Both the position numbers and the translations under genes were made by a program. 41,300 nucleotides of DNA from a virus. Positions 13,876 through 21,761 of this stretch are shown here, piece by piece (the stretch's first letter is position 1; every line of letters starts with the position of its first letter). Location of the stretch: the IMG/VR virus record IMGVR_UViG_3300010885_038679, positions 1 through 41,300 of that record. One strand, 5' to 3'. A model generated the notes under the pieces. It searched no databases. It was not told the origin of the DNA and saw only the letters and a list, made by a program, of their open reading frames with translations.

Positions 13876-13902
13876 AGTTAGATAACCTTGCATCGTCTAA
13901 CT
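13876..13902 (-). other. Hairpin between genes
   Basis: A perfect 7-bp inverted repeat AGTTAGA / TCTAACT (13876-13882 with 13896-13902) with a 13-base loop, between the SprT-like gene and the oxygenase downstream. No T-run follows, so it is not a standard terminator. It might be a processing or regulatory hairpin. Confidence 0.35.
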
Positions 13903-13908
13903 GCGCTG

Positions 13909-14358
13909 TTAAGGAATTTTTCTAGCTTGTACTTTATCTAGTCTATAGTGTTTCATTCTATAGCATCTGCTGAGTGTGATGTTGTAGTTTGCCAACTGCT
14001 GTCGCCATAAAAAGAACTGTGGCCCATGTGTCATATTATCGTTAGTCAACCATTCCCACTGATGAACCATTTCATGGGCCATGGTGTTGATGAATAATCG
14101 CTTGCTCAAGAAGCTTTTGTTAATTTTCATCTTAACCTTGGTTTGATCGTCAAGTACTCCTTGACACTCGCCCCAAAATGCCTTGGTATATACTAATCTA
14201 AAACTGGGCATTTTAAGTTCGTTGTTAAAAACATTGCGATTGATGTTTCTAAATACTTCCCTACAGTCAGCAATGGTAGGCCTAAACTTTGCGTCATGTT
14301 CATCAAAGCTTTGAACCATCTTAAATAATTTAGTTCTAGTGATATCCTTCTTACTCAT
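13909..14358 (-). CDS. SprT-like zinc metalloprotease
   Basis: A 149-residue protein with the SprT/Spartan core: HExxH as HEMVH (H95, E96, H99) and a third His in NMTHGPQF (H111). SprT-like proteases in eukaryotes cut proteins crosslinked to DNA. Phage versions are common, but their targets are unknown. No zinc-ribbon C-terminus is visible, so this is the minimal form. A small hairpin (TACTC/GAGTA, near 14370-14384) lies in its leader. Confidence 0.8.
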   Translation of the reverse strand: MSKKDITRTKLFKMVQSFDEHDAKFRPTIADCREVFRNINRNVFNNELKMPSFRLVYTKAFWGECQGVLDDQTKVKMKINKSFLSKRLFINTMAHEMVHQWEWLTNDNMTHGPQFFLWRQQLANYNITLSRCYRMKHYRLDKVQARKIP

Positions 14359-14404
14359 TGGATAAAAGCCCCATGTTATTACTCTCAGCGAGTACTATAT
14401 TTAT

Positions 14405-14458
14405 TGACATACTAACTTAGTTTAACCACTACTTGCTTACGCAATAACTACTTACTTA
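14405..14458. repeat. Short direct repeats in intergenic gap
   Basis: Within the 97-base gap between two minus-strand genes, the plus strand reads ACTACTTGCTTA and, 10 bases on, ACTACTTACTTA, an imperfect direct repeat with one difference. No consensus promoter is seen: a TATAGT at 14394-14399 has no fitting -35. The repeat may be a binding site for a phage factor or chance. Confidence 0.3.
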
Positions 14459-15370
14459 ATCAGTGATTAGTTTAAGACCTTCAATGATGTCACCGTCTAC
14501 CAACATGTCCATTGGATGCTTAACACCGGCAAACTTAGTAGTGCTCCAAACTTTAAAGTTTTCATTATAGTGCCACCAGGGACTAATTCCCATCATCAGG
14601 TGTATACGTGGAGGAGCAGTTCGAGTTTGAGCATACGCACGGTGCATGGTATTTGTGTCCCATGAATATGCAAGCCCAGCTTTTAAATGTCTAGGATTAA
14701 ATCCTTCCTGCTCTAGCACATAATCAGGATGTGTTACCAATGGAATATTAATTCGTAAATTTGTTGTCATTGGTTCGTCTTTGTGCCAGGTGACTCCGGC
14801 ATACTTGTCATTGCCAACTGGACCTTCTTGTTCTGCATATATAATGCGAATTGCAGTTCTGACCATAGTGCATTTAAACAAGTCTAAAAATGTACCCAAT
14901 GACTTAAATCGACTAGCAGGTGTTCTTGTAGCAAATCCAAACGTATCGTAATGCGTGTTTCTTTTTATGTCTGGCATATTCTCTTTTGAAAAAGTAGAAT
15001 AGGGATTAGGCACTCCATTTGTACCAGGATTGTGATTACCTTGTACCTGTTGATGTACATCACCGCTGTTGCCATCAACATGATCTGGATTGTAAGTAAG
15101 TCCCATTCCACCGTAACTTAAATCCATCTGACCTTCGCCAGACAATCTATAATTCCATTGACCAAAAGTTAATAACGCTTCGTATGTATCATCTACTAAT
15201 TCTTGAAAATTTACAGACTCTGGCAGTTGAAATTTCAACAAGGGTGGATATTCTCTTGCAGGTGTTACATTTAAATCATGCTTGTTTATTTTAAACGGTG
15301 TCAATGAGTCAAAATAGTTTGCTCTAGTTTCAGTTAACGGTGCTGTATCAGTATCTCTAACGAGTATCAT
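14456..15370 (-). CDS. 2OG-Fe(II) oxygenase-like protein
   Basis: About 304 residues from the ATG at 15370, which overlaps the upstream stop (ATGA); a TTG at 15382 is an alternative start. GVTWHKDEPMTTNLRINIPL gives HxD (H196, D198). WDTNTMHRAYAQ gives the distal His (H243) and PPRIHLMMGI the 2-oxoglutarate arginine (R255). A Gly/Asn-rich segment (80-125) is an insertion before the core. Substrate unknown. It is coupled to the next oxygenase gene, so the two may act together. Confidence 0.75.
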   Translation of the reverse strand: MILVRDTDTAPLTETRANYFDSLTPFKINKHDLNVTPAREYPPLLKFQLPESVNFQELVDDTYEALLTFGQWNYRLSGEGQMDLSYGGMGLTYNPDHVDGNSGDVHQQVQGNHNPGTNGVPNPYSTFSKENMPDIKRNTHYDTFGFATRTPASRFKSLGTFLDLFKCTMVRTAIRIIYAEQEGPVGNDKYAGVTWHKDEPMTTNLRINIPLVTHPDYVLEQEGFNPRHLKAGLAYSWDTNTMHRAYAQTRTAPPRIHLMMGISPWWHYNENFKVWSTTKFAGVKHPMDMLVDGDIIEGLKLITD

Positions 15371-16353
15371 TTTGTAATCCAATCCTTGTACTTTTCATAA
15401 CTTGGCTCAAGAGCTTTGAGCCATTCTGTAATCTTTGGCCTACCCTTGACTGCCATGATAATCTTAGGCTTAGCTAAATCTGCACCGTGCATGAATGCTC
15501 CGTTATTGAATACAAATGTATTTGTGTCTGGTGGTAGCTCAACATAGGTTCTCTTGTTTCTAGGAACTCGCTCTGCACTAACACCATAGGCCGCACCTGT
15601 TCTTACAGTAATAGGTTTAGGGTCATAATCAGCCGTACGCTCGGGCCACTTACTCATCCAAAACGTAGGCCCATCGTTTGTGTCCCAGAGCATGATACGT
15701 AGGCTATCAGGCCAAGGATAGATAACTGCGTCTGGATCTATGTGTGGTGTTACTTCATTGATATTTGACCATAGCACAACTTTTTCAACGCTGTGAAAAG
15801 GCAAACAACTAAAAATTTGTTCGAACATTCGAGGGAAGTGTCCAGTCCAGTCATCTACCACTGTGTTCTTGTAGTTAAACTTAGTATGATCTACTTCTGG
15901 GTGCAAGAAGCAACATAGGCCTTTCCAGAATTGTGTTTCGTTTAAACCACGTGTGATGTCAGCTTGCTTTTCATTCCATAGCTTCCAGAACAGGTCCCAG
16001 TCATCTGGCTCAATCTTGGGCACATCTAATGGCACCCACGGAATAGGAGTCCATTTCTCATCAACCAGGGCAATCTCGGGCCAAGCCGCAGGACTAATGC
16101 GACTTAAAAAGTCAACGTTGGTGTTGGGCATGTGTACCACTTTAGCACCTAGCCTAATCCACTCATGCCATGGACTGCGACCGTTCATTAATTGTATTGC
16201 TGAATGTATGTCAAGCACAACCCATTCCCCGGGGTGCTGATCAGCTGGCAAGGATTCCCCTGCTGGTAATGTTAGTGTGCGTCCTGTTAGACGATTAGTG
16301 CGCCAATTTACATGGGCCACTATTGTCACTTTTGGTGGGATAATGGGATTCAT
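15367..16353 (-). CDS. Putative 2OG-Fe(II) oxygenase, divergent
   Basis: A 328-residue protein. VTPHIDPDAV gives HxD (H204, D206), followed by SLRIMLWDTNDGPTFWM. The distal His is in NNGAFMHGADL (H289), with Lys295/Lys297 where an Arg is usual. The first 130 residues are unlike the other oxygenases and Trp/Pro-rich. Divergent, so confidence is lower. No Shine-Dalgarno is evident before the ATG at 16353. It overlaps the next gene by 4 bases. Confidence 0.65.
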   Translation of the reverse strand: MNPIIPPKVTIVAHVNWRTNRLTGRTLTLPAGESLPADQHPGEWVVLDIHSAIQLMNGRSPWHEWIRLGAKVVHMPNTNVDFLSRISPAAWPEIALVDEKWTPIPWVPLDVPKIEPDDWDLFWKLWNEKQADITRGLNETQFWKGLCCFLHPEVDHTKFNYKNTVVDDWTGHFPRMFEQIFSCLPFHSVEKVVLWSNINEVTPHIDPDAVIYPWPDSLRIMLWDTNDGPTFWMSKWPERTADYDPKPITVRTGAAYGVSAERVPRNKRTYVELPPDTNTFVFNNGAFMHGADLAKPKIIMAVKGRPKITEWLKALEPSYEKYKDWITK

Positions 16354-16383
16354 AATAGTAATTATGATTGCAAACTTGCTGTG

Positions 16384-16989
16384 TTATTTCAATAGCACTG
16401 ACTGAATATCTGCCCAATGATTAAAGCGACGAACTGAAATATCAGCAAAACTATAATTCCAAGGTTGCGTTAACAGATAGGTGGCATGGCCAGCTTGGGC
16501 ACTTGCTCTTGCTGTTGATTCTGTCGACGTAACACAAAATGCTGGTTCATGTTCTTTGAGCATTGGATATAAATTTGCCTGCCTGTTTACAACATAAAGC
16601 TCATTGAATACATTTGGAAACAATAATTCTAAGTTTGCTCTTCGTAATGTTGCACGATGCATATCTTTAGACGCCTTGGTATAACCTACAATATACCAAC
16701 CAGCCTTGGTAAATTCAGTTAGTATTTTTTCTGCTCCGAGACAGGGCCACATTGCACCCCATTGCCACGAATGTTCGCAAAATTCGCTCATCCACAAATC
16801 AGCTAGCTCATCTGGAACATTTAGCCAGTCACCCAAGTGTTCTCTGCTGGTTATTGTATTGCCGTTGACATTTTTTAATCTGTCGTGTTGTGCTAACCAT
16901 TTTACAAAAGCAGTTATTGTATCTATGCAAGTATCATCTAAGTCAATGATTAACTTGTTTTTGTAATCATCAGCCGGCAAGCTCAACAC
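16384..16989 (-). CDS. HAD-superfamily protein lacking normal motif IV
   Basis: About 201 residues. LIIDLDDTCIDT (D16, D18) is the HAD nucleophile motif DxDxT; IVGYTKAS supplies the usual Thr/Ser motif II. The acidic pair of motif IV (normally a DD or ED followed by SxxN) is replaced by CVTSTESTARASAQAG. Either the enzyme lost phosphatase activity or uses other acids. Relatives include 5'(3')-deoxyribonucleotidases. The start is uncertain: GTG at 16989, TTG at 16986 or TTG at 16980, all overlapping the end of ClpS. A GGAG ribosome site fits 16986 best. Confidence 0.7.
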   Translation of the reverse strand: MLSLPADDYKNKLIIDLDDTCIDTITAFVKWLAQHDRLKNVNGNTITSREHLGDWLNVPDELADLWMSEFCEHSWQWGAMWPCLGAEKILTEFTKAGWYIVGYTKASKDMHRATLRRANLELLFPNVFNELYVVNRQANLYPMLKEHEPAFCVTSTESTARASAQAGHATYLLTQPWNYSFADISVRRFNHWADIQSVLLK

Positions 16990-17281
16990 TTACTCCAAGC
17001 GGGTGACCATTGGTACGAGCAATTTGTGTTGACTCCATGGCTTTTTGTTCAGCCACTTCGTATGTGTAAATTCCAGCAGTACCTTTACCATTTTGATGTA
17101 CCTGCATCATAATTTGTAGTGCGGCTTCTTGATTGTGGTGAAAAATTACTTTAAGCAACTCAATGACAAATTCCATTGGTGTGGCATTGTCGTTTAAAAT
17201 TACCACTCGGAATTTTTCTGGTTCTTTTATGCCAGTTGTATTATCTGTTTTCTTAACTGTTTGAATTGCTGTTTCTGACAT
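16970..17281 (-). CDS. clpS: ClpS-like N-degron adaptor
   Basis: A 103-residue protein with the ClpS fold signature: RVVILNDNATPMEFVIELL, IMMQVHQNGKGTAGIYTYEVAEQKA and ARTNGHPLGVSVE. The N-degron pocket residues are mostly kept (ND, the TPM that follows, and the His in QVHQ), with Asp-to-Asn at one position of the usual NDD. ClpS hands proteins with N-terminal Leu, Phe, Trp or Tyr to ClpA/ClpC-ClpP. It lies between Hsp20 and the HAD gene, just after the Hsp20 terminator. No Shine-Dalgarno is seen; a TATATA box lies a few bases before the ATG, so a near-leaderless start is possible. Confidence 0.92.
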   Translation of the reverse strand: MSETAIQTVKKTDNTTGIKEPEKFRVVILNDNATPMEFVIELLKVIFHHNQEAALQIMMQVHQNGKGTAGIYTYEVAEQKAMESTQIARTNGHPLGVSVELAG

Positions 17282-17316
17282 TTGTTATATACCCGTGTTC
17301 TTGTCTAATATTTATC

Positions 17317-17344
17317 TAAAGGGTGGGATTTTTAATTCCCACCC
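17317..17344 (-). terminator. Rho-independent terminator after Hsp20
   Basis: A perfect 8-bp stem GGGTGGGA / TCCCACCC (17321-17328 with 17337-17344), 8-base loop, followed by TTT on the minus strand. It lies 15 bases after the Hsp20 stop. Confidence 0.75.
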
Positions 17345-17358
17345 ATGTGAAAAGTTGA

Positions 17359-17781
17359 TTATTCCTTGATTAGAGGAATCTTCTTAGGCTTGTATTCTTC
17401 AGGTACAAGAGTTTCGAAATCGATTACCAACATGCCATCCCTAAGGCTTGCAGTTCGTACTTCTACATGATCTGCAAGCACAAACTCCCTACGGAAGTTG
17501 CGTTTTGCAATACCACGATAGATGTAGTTTGCTGTAGGTTCATCATTGGACTTTTCACCTTTCACAACCAAGGTATTATCCTGGTGTGTAATATCAATTT
17601 CAGATTCGTTGAAACCAGCCACAGCCATCGTGATACGATGTTTGTTGTCTTCTAGTCTCTCTACGTTGAATGGTGGGTATCCGCCGTTTGTTGTTGTACC
17701 ATTGCTGATCAAGCGGTCCAACTCTTCAAACATGCGATCGAATCCGATACCAAATTGTGAATAAGGTAATTGCTTTGACAT
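17359..17781 (-). CDS. Small heat-shock protein, Hsp20/IbpA-like
   Basis: A 140-residue protein with an alpha-crystallin domain over about residues 36-128 (NKHRITMAVAGFNESEIDI, LVVKGEK, RNFRREFVLADHVEV, LRDGMLVIDFE) and a C-terminal IPL that matches the IxI-type oligomerisation tail. It holds unfolding proteins in a refoldable state. Hsp20 is frequent in aquatic T4-like phages, where a role in scaffolding or capsid maturation is suspected. It forms a single-gene unit: promoter 17876-17904, structured leader, ribosome site AAAGGAG, and terminator 17317-17344. Confidence 0.95.
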   Translation of the reverse strand: MSKQLPYSQFGIGFDRMFEELDRLISNGTTTNGGYPPFNVERLEDNKHRITMAVAGFNESEIDITHQDNTLVVKGEKSNDEPTANYIYRGIAKRNFRREFVLADHVEVRTASLRDGMLVIDFETLVPEEYKPKKIPLIKE

Positions 17782-17789
17782 AATTTAAT

Positions 17790-17806
17790 CTCCTTTGTAA
17801 AGCGAG
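17790..17806 (-). promoter_or_regulatory. Possible Shine-Dalgarno-masking hairpin of Hsp20
   Basis: On the minus strand CTC(G)CTT can pair with AAGGAG across a 4-base loop (UACA). This sequesters the Hsp20 ribosome site in a 6-bp stem with one bulged G, as in simple RNA thermometers. The stem is short and weak, so it would melt near growth temperature. Confidence 0.4.
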
Positions 17807-17811
17807 TTTGT

Positions 17812-17867
17812 TTGATAACCCCTTCATGGGCATTATCAAGTGAATCACTAGCCCTCATGGCACTAGT
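17812..17867 (-). promoter_or_regulatory. Twin hairpins in the Hsp20 leader
   Basis: Two consecutive hairpins on the minus strand: ACTAG/CTAGT (17847-17867) and TTGATAA/TTATCAA (17812-17839). The lower stems differ completely, but both carry the same tip: a U-G pair, a bulged G, CC or CCC paired with GG or GGG, and an AUGA(A) loop. Conserved tips on different stems suggest recognition by a protein or another RNA. Confidence 0.45.
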
Positions 17868-17875
17868 ATATCACT

Positions 17876-17904
17876 ATTATATTTATTTCTCAGCAAGAAG
17901 TCAA
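17876..17904 (-). promoter_or_regulatory. Sigma70-type promoter of Hsp20
   Basis: TTGACT (-35, 17899-17904), 17 bases, perfect TATAAT (-10, 17876-17881) on the minus strand, directly after the bS21 stop. The leader to the ATG at 17781 is about 87 bases. Confidence 0.85.
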
Positions 17905-17907
17905 GTA

Positions 17908-18180
17908 TCAATACATCCGGCGTTTTATGCCATCGCGTGGCACACGTTTTCCGTTTAGTTCATCTGTTTCTACTTGTTTTAAATGACGACGTCTTGCTTT
18001 ATTTGCCGCAACTCTACGTTCAGTAGTTGGTTTGACATATTCTCCGCGATCGCGAACTTCGTCCATTTTGCCACTATCTTGTATCTTGTTTTTAAATTTT
18101 CTAAGTGCTTTTTCAACTTGGTCATCTTTGACCAATACACTTGTGCCCCTAATTTTAGGGCGTTGATTGTCTCTGCTCAT
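17908..18180 (-). CDS. rpsU: Ribosomal protein bS21-like
   Basis: A 90-residue protein. The core VLVKDDQVEKALRKFKNKIQD...ERRVAANKARRRHLKQ is the bS21 signature: basic, helical, ending in an Arg-rich helix. It has about 12 extra residues at the N-terminus and a longer C-terminus than the usual ~70-residue protein. bS21 sits next to the anti-Shine-Dalgarno on the 30S subunit and helps mRNA selection. Phage-encoded bS21 is known and thought to replace the host protein. The ATG lies 2 bases after the ClpX stop with no Shine-Dalgarno of its own, so it depends on coupling. Confidence 0.92.
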   Translation of the reverse strand: MSRDNQRPKIRGTSVLVKDDQVEKALRKFKNKIQDSGKMDEVRDRGEYVKPTTERRVAANKARRRHLKQVETDELNGKRVPRDGIKRRMY

Positions 18181-18182
18181 TA

Positions 18183-19412
18183 TTATGCTACTATTTCTAA
18201 GTTTTTATAAATTTTGACTGTACTATGGTCTTCCACAGATTGCTCAGTAATTATAACTTTACTTAATCCTTCTTGGACTAATTCAGGCAAATTGAACTGA
18301 ATATCCAACAATACCTTTTCAATTATGCTTCTAATACCACGTGCACCTGTTTTTTTAGCAATGCTCAACGTAGCAATAGCCATACGTGATTCTGGCGTAA
18401 ATTCAAGTTCAACTCGATCTAGTGCAAATATTGCTTTATACTCTTTTTCAATGCTGTCTTCTGGATCAGTCATGATATGTACTAAGTCATCAGCAGTTAA
18501 TGTATCCAGTGCGGCAACAACAGGGATACGTCCCATAAACTCTGGAATCATACCAAACTTGACAAAATCTTCTGGCTCCACTTCTGCTAGCCATACATCT
18601 GTTTTAACATCAGCACGATCTACTTCTGCTCCAAATCCAATTTTGGCACCACCACTTATACGTTTTTTAACTTGTTCATCTAGGCCAACAAATGCACCAC
18701 CTAAGATAAACAAGATATTTTTTGTGTTTACTATATTTGTATCACTGCCTGGATGTTTACGACCACCATTTTGTGGCACACGACATTCAGTGCCTTCAAT
18801 TAACTTGAGCAAGGCCTGTTGTACACCCTCACCTGACACATCTCTAGTGATACTAGAACTTTCACTCTTACGACCTTTTTTATCAATCTCGTCAATGTAG
18901 ATGATACCTGTCTCAGCCTTTTTAATATCGCCATCGGCTGCTTGCACCAATCTATGAATAACACTTTCTACATCATCGCCTACATAACCTGATTCAGTTA
19001 GTGTAGTAGCATCTGCAATTGCAAAAGGTACATTGATTTTTTCAGCAAGTTTTTTTGCTAAAAGTGTTTTACCTGAGCCAGTGGGGCCAATTAGTAATAC
19101 ATTTGATTTCTTAATAAGATCCGTACTACCCTGACTCAATCGTTTGTAGTGATTGCGAACAGCTACACTTAAACTTCGTTTGGCCAAGTCTTGACCAATA
19201 ATGAATCTATCTAAGTATGCTTTGATCTCACTTGGCGTTGTTGAATTAATAAATTCGCTGGGCTTATCTTTCACGTCGGATGCTATAGCATCTACACAAA
19301 GATTAATACACTCGTCACAAATGTATGCGTTTTCTCCAGCAATCAATGCTTTGACTTCATCTCTGCTTTTACTACAAAAACTACATGTTAATTTTTGAAC
19401 TTTATCTACCAA
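18183..19412 (-). CDS. clpX: ClpX AAA+ unfoldase
   Basis: A 409-residue, apparently complete ClpX. It has a zinc-binding domain with C10, C13, C32, C35; Walker A GPTGSGKT (109-116); Walker B IIYIDEID; pore loop GYVG; the RKH loop; an IGF-type ClpP-docking loop (KIGFGAEV); and the sensor-II GARGIRS. All key elements are intact, so it should unfold substrates and dock to ClpP. No clpP is in the window, so it would rely on the host ClpP or a phage copy elsewhere. The start is TTG at 19412, supported by a GGAGG ribosome site 6 bases upstream. It overlaps the gene before it and is directly followed by bS21. Confidence 0.97.
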   Translation of the reverse strand: MVDKVQKLTCSFCSKSRDEVKALIAGENAYICDECINLCVDAIASDVKDKPSEFINSTTPSEIKAYLDRFIIGQDLAKRSLSVAVRNHYKRLSQGSTDLIKKSNVLLIGPTGSGKTLLAKKLAEKINVPFAIADATTLTESGYVGDDVESVIHRLVQAADGDIKKAETGIIYIDEIDKKGRKSESSSITRDVSGEGVQQALLKLIEGTECRVPQNGGRKHPGSDTNIVNTKNILFILGGAFVGLDEQVKKRISGGAKIGFGAEVDRADVKTDVWLAEVEPEDFVKFGMIPEFMGRIPVVAALDTLTADDLVHIMTDPEDSIEKEYKAIFALDRVELEFTPESRMAIATLSIAKKTGARGIRSIIEKVLLDIQFNLPELVQEGLSKVIITEQSVEDHSTVKIYKNLEIVA

Positions 19413-19824
19413 GAGTGACCTCCATTATAGCAAGGAGGTGTTCAAAATCTTCAAAGTGTGGAATATCAACAGCGTTAAGAAGTGCAACCAGTTCGTCGTT
19501 GCCTTGCTTGACATGGAAAATAACTGGCTGGTCTACTTTAGACATTGCCAAGGCCATACGTACTTCATGTTCTGTACAACTTGCTGTATCAACGAAAACC
19601 ATACCACAGTTGTCAACCACATGCCAATACCAAACCCAAGCCTTGGGATCCTTTGCCGCTGTTTCATTGGCATAAAATGTAAGCTGATTCTGTATGCCTT
19701 TTTCTAATAGGTTAATTATAGTATCTTGCCATACTTTGTCATTACTAACCAAACAAAATGCAAGGCCACCACTTGGCATATAGAGAGTTGGTGGACTTAC
19801 AACATAAACACTTGAATCACTCAA
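19402..19824 (-). CDS. Hypothetical protein with Rossmann-like pattern
   Basis: A 140-residue protein with alternating hydrophobic strands and helices (AFCLVSND, CGMVFVD, QPVIFHVKQ), consistent with an alpha/beta sandwich. I recognise no catalytic motif. The start is TTG at 19824 with an AAAGG ribosome site. It overlaps the start of clpX by 11 bases, so its translation is likely linked to that of ClpX. A ClpX-related adaptor role is possible from position only. Confidence 0.6.
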   Translation of the reverse strand: MSDSSVYVVSPPTLYMPSGGLAFCLVSNDKVWQDTIINLLEKGIQNQLTFYANETAAKDPKAWVWYWHVVDNCGMVFVDTASCTEHEVRMALAMSKVDQPVIFHVKQGNDELVALLNAVDIPHFEDFEHLLAIMEVTLGR

Positions 19825-19837
19825 AATAGACCTTTAG

Positions 19838-21028
19838 TTAATTAACATCATCGCGGCTTGGATAGGTAACATTGAACCATCCTCTACTGCGCTTTCGTTT
19901 AGCAATATCTTCTTTGCTTGCTACATATATTTTATCTTCTTTTAAAGGTTGTTGTTGCTCGGATTGAACAGGAGCATCCCATGCTTCTCCGGGCGTACCT
20001 GGAGGTGCTGTGATTAAATCACTAACATATAGCTCGCCAATGACTTCTTCCTTGGCATCAGCCTTGGCCTCAGCAAGTTCCTCTACCTCTGTTTCTGTAG
20101 CAGGATACACTGGATCTAAGTTACTGGCAATGCTTTCACTGTGTGTTTCAGGTTCTTCGTACACAGGGGTAGGGGTAGGTGTTGTGTCAATTGGTGGTTC
20201 AGTTTCCTGAATCCTTACTGGGCTGTCACCCTCCGCTTCTTCATCTTGTTGTTGACGGAACCATTGGAAGCTGTATTGACTTGCCAACAATAAGATAACT
20301 GCCAACGGATCAAATACACTAACAATAATAATAATTACCCATGTTACAGCTTTTTCTAACACATTAGCATCTGGGTTGTCACCATAAACAAATGCCGCAA
20401 TGTACTTGACGGGACCTACTTCTGCTTCAACCTTGCGTACCTCGGCAGCAATAGGGGCTCGTTCTTCTCTAAATTTAGTAATTGCTTTCTGCTCGGCTGC
20501 AATTTCAGCAAGCATTCTAGTTCTTTCTCTCGCTTGAGATTTACGTATAGCGACGGCTTTATCCGCACCCGTTTCTGAAGTCGAGCGGCCCATAACTTGG
20601 TCCACTGCCTCATCGAGTTGTTTAAGTGCTTTGCGATTAACATCTATGGTATCCTGTGAAGTTTTAATTTTTTCATCATATACAGCAATCCTACTTTGAA
20701 CATCACCACTAACTAGGCTCTGGTCACTGTGTGCTTTACTCAGGAAGCCAAAGATACCCATTGAGGTAATGATCATTAAGATGGCCACTGCCAGTGACAT
20801 GTATGCTTTAATATAGACTGGCGCCCGTTTCCAGTTTTGTTTTAGCCATACAGTTGCAATAAGCTTGCTAACTTCTAGTGCTACCCCCATAACAATAATA
20901 GGAACAACTGCGGCCGCAAATATTGATACCAGGCCTGCTACGCTGTACCAAATTGCAACAACGGATATAGTTAATCCGCTTAGTAGTGCCAAGTAGGCAA
21001 CTAACTTGTCTGTGCGTGTGATTTTCAT
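19838..21028 (-). CDS. Four-TM membrane protein with periplasmic-type coiled coil
   Basis: A 396-residue protein. TM helices lie at about 9-30, 31-55, 75-97 and 226-251. A long charged coiled coil (about 105-205) lies between TM3 and TM4, and an acidic, Pro/Thr-rich tail (258-396) follows. The layout resembles DUF4407-type membrane proteins (from memory) and unknown membrane proteins of T4-like phages. It probably sits in the host inner membrane. Superinfection exclusion, envelope stress or anchoring of replication are all possible. I chose the ATG at 21028, just after the stop of the oxygenase gene. Confidence 0.8.
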   Translation of the reverse strand: MKITRTDKLVAYLALLSGLTISVVAIWYSVAGLVSIFAAAVVPIIVMGVALEVSKLIATVWLKQNWKRAPVYIKAYMSLAVAILMIITSMGIFGFLSKAHSDQSLVSGDVQSRIAVYDEKIKTSQDTIDVNRKALKQLDEAVDQVMGRSTSETGADKAVAIRKSQARERTRMLAEIAAEQKAITKFREERAPIAAEVRKVEAEVGPVKYIAAFVYGDNPDANVLEKAVTWVIIIIVSVFDPLAVILLLASQYSFQWFRQQQDEEAEGDSPVRIQETEPPIDTTPTPTPVYEEPETHSESIASNLDPVYPATETEVEELAEAKADAKEEVIGELYVSDLITAPPGTPGEAWDAPVQSEQQQPLKEDKIYVASKEDIAKRKRSRGWFNVTYPSRDDVN

Positions 21029-21029
21029 T

Positions 21030-21752
21030 TTAAATGTGTGTCCTTGCTGGAAAGCAGTGTGGTAGATCATCAAACAAAGTCCAGTAATCTAACATGTTAC
21101 TATCCTTGTCTAAGTCATATGTGTTATTCTTTCCTTGAACGTTTGGTACCTTGCCAAATGCGTTGGGAAATTTTATCCACATTTTTTCATAGTATTCTCT
21201 AGGCATAACATCAATGATCAAATGAGTTCTTGATGTTTCGCCATGGTTTACTGCGGTATGTTCAATCTTATTGTTAAGTTCCCATACCTCTCCGGGTTCA
21301 ATGTGGTCACGAACCCCTCCATTTTCCAAATCGTAACTTATATGATATAAGTAACAATCTGGATTTGTTTCTAGTGCTATGTTATAGCGTCTGCTGTATC
21401 GATGCGAAAATCTCGTATCAATATGCATTAATGTATCGCCACCCGGATGCATACGAGCAATGTCTGCTTGTACCAGTACAGGGTCAGCAATGCCGGTTAA
21501 TTTCATTATGTAATTAATGGGTTGGCGAAATGCACACATTATGTCAACCATGTCTTTTGTAATAGGACCAGTGATATCGTAGAAGCCTGCGATACGTTCT
21601 GGGCTATTTGGCAAATGCAATAACTGTGTGTTATCGCCTTTACGCTTGTTCTTTGCGTTCCATTTGTATGCGTTAAGTAATTCAACTGCTATATTAAATA
21701 ATTTAGGATTATATACAGCTATCTTGCGGGCGGTTAGTCCTGGTTCATGCAT
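21030..21752 (-). CDS. Asp/Asn beta-hydroxylase-like oxygenase, paralog A
   Basis: A 240-residue protein with HID (H110, D112) in DTLMHIDTRF, distal H165 in NNKIEHTAVN and R175 in TSRTHLIIDVMP. It shares with the next gene the start (LTARKIA), ADIARM, RRYNIA, GEVWELNNKI and the ending LPHCFPA, so the two are tandem duplicates. Ribosome site GAGGTG before the ATG. Substrate unknown. The conserved C-terminal LPHCFPA(R/K)TH lies outside the oxygenase core and is a good family marker. Confidence 0.85.
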   Translation of the reverse strand: MHEPGLTARKIAVYNPKLFNIAVELLNAYKWNAKNKRKGDNTQLLHLPNSPERIAGFYDITGPITKDMVDIMCAFRQPINYIMKLTGIADPVLVQADIARMHPGGDTLMHIDTRFSHRYSRRYNIALETNPDCYLYHISYDLENGGVRDHIEPGEVWELNNKIEHTAVNHGETSRTHLIIDVMPREYYEKMWIKFPNAFGKVPNVQGKNNTYDLDKDSNMLDYWTLFDDLPHCFPARTHI

Positions 21753-21761
21753 TGTATCACC

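Noticed and set aside
17782-17870. Short overlapping frames in the Hsp20 leader beginning at the AUG in each hairpin loop
   Set aside because: They lack ribosome sites, overlap Hsp20 in another phase, and their products look random.
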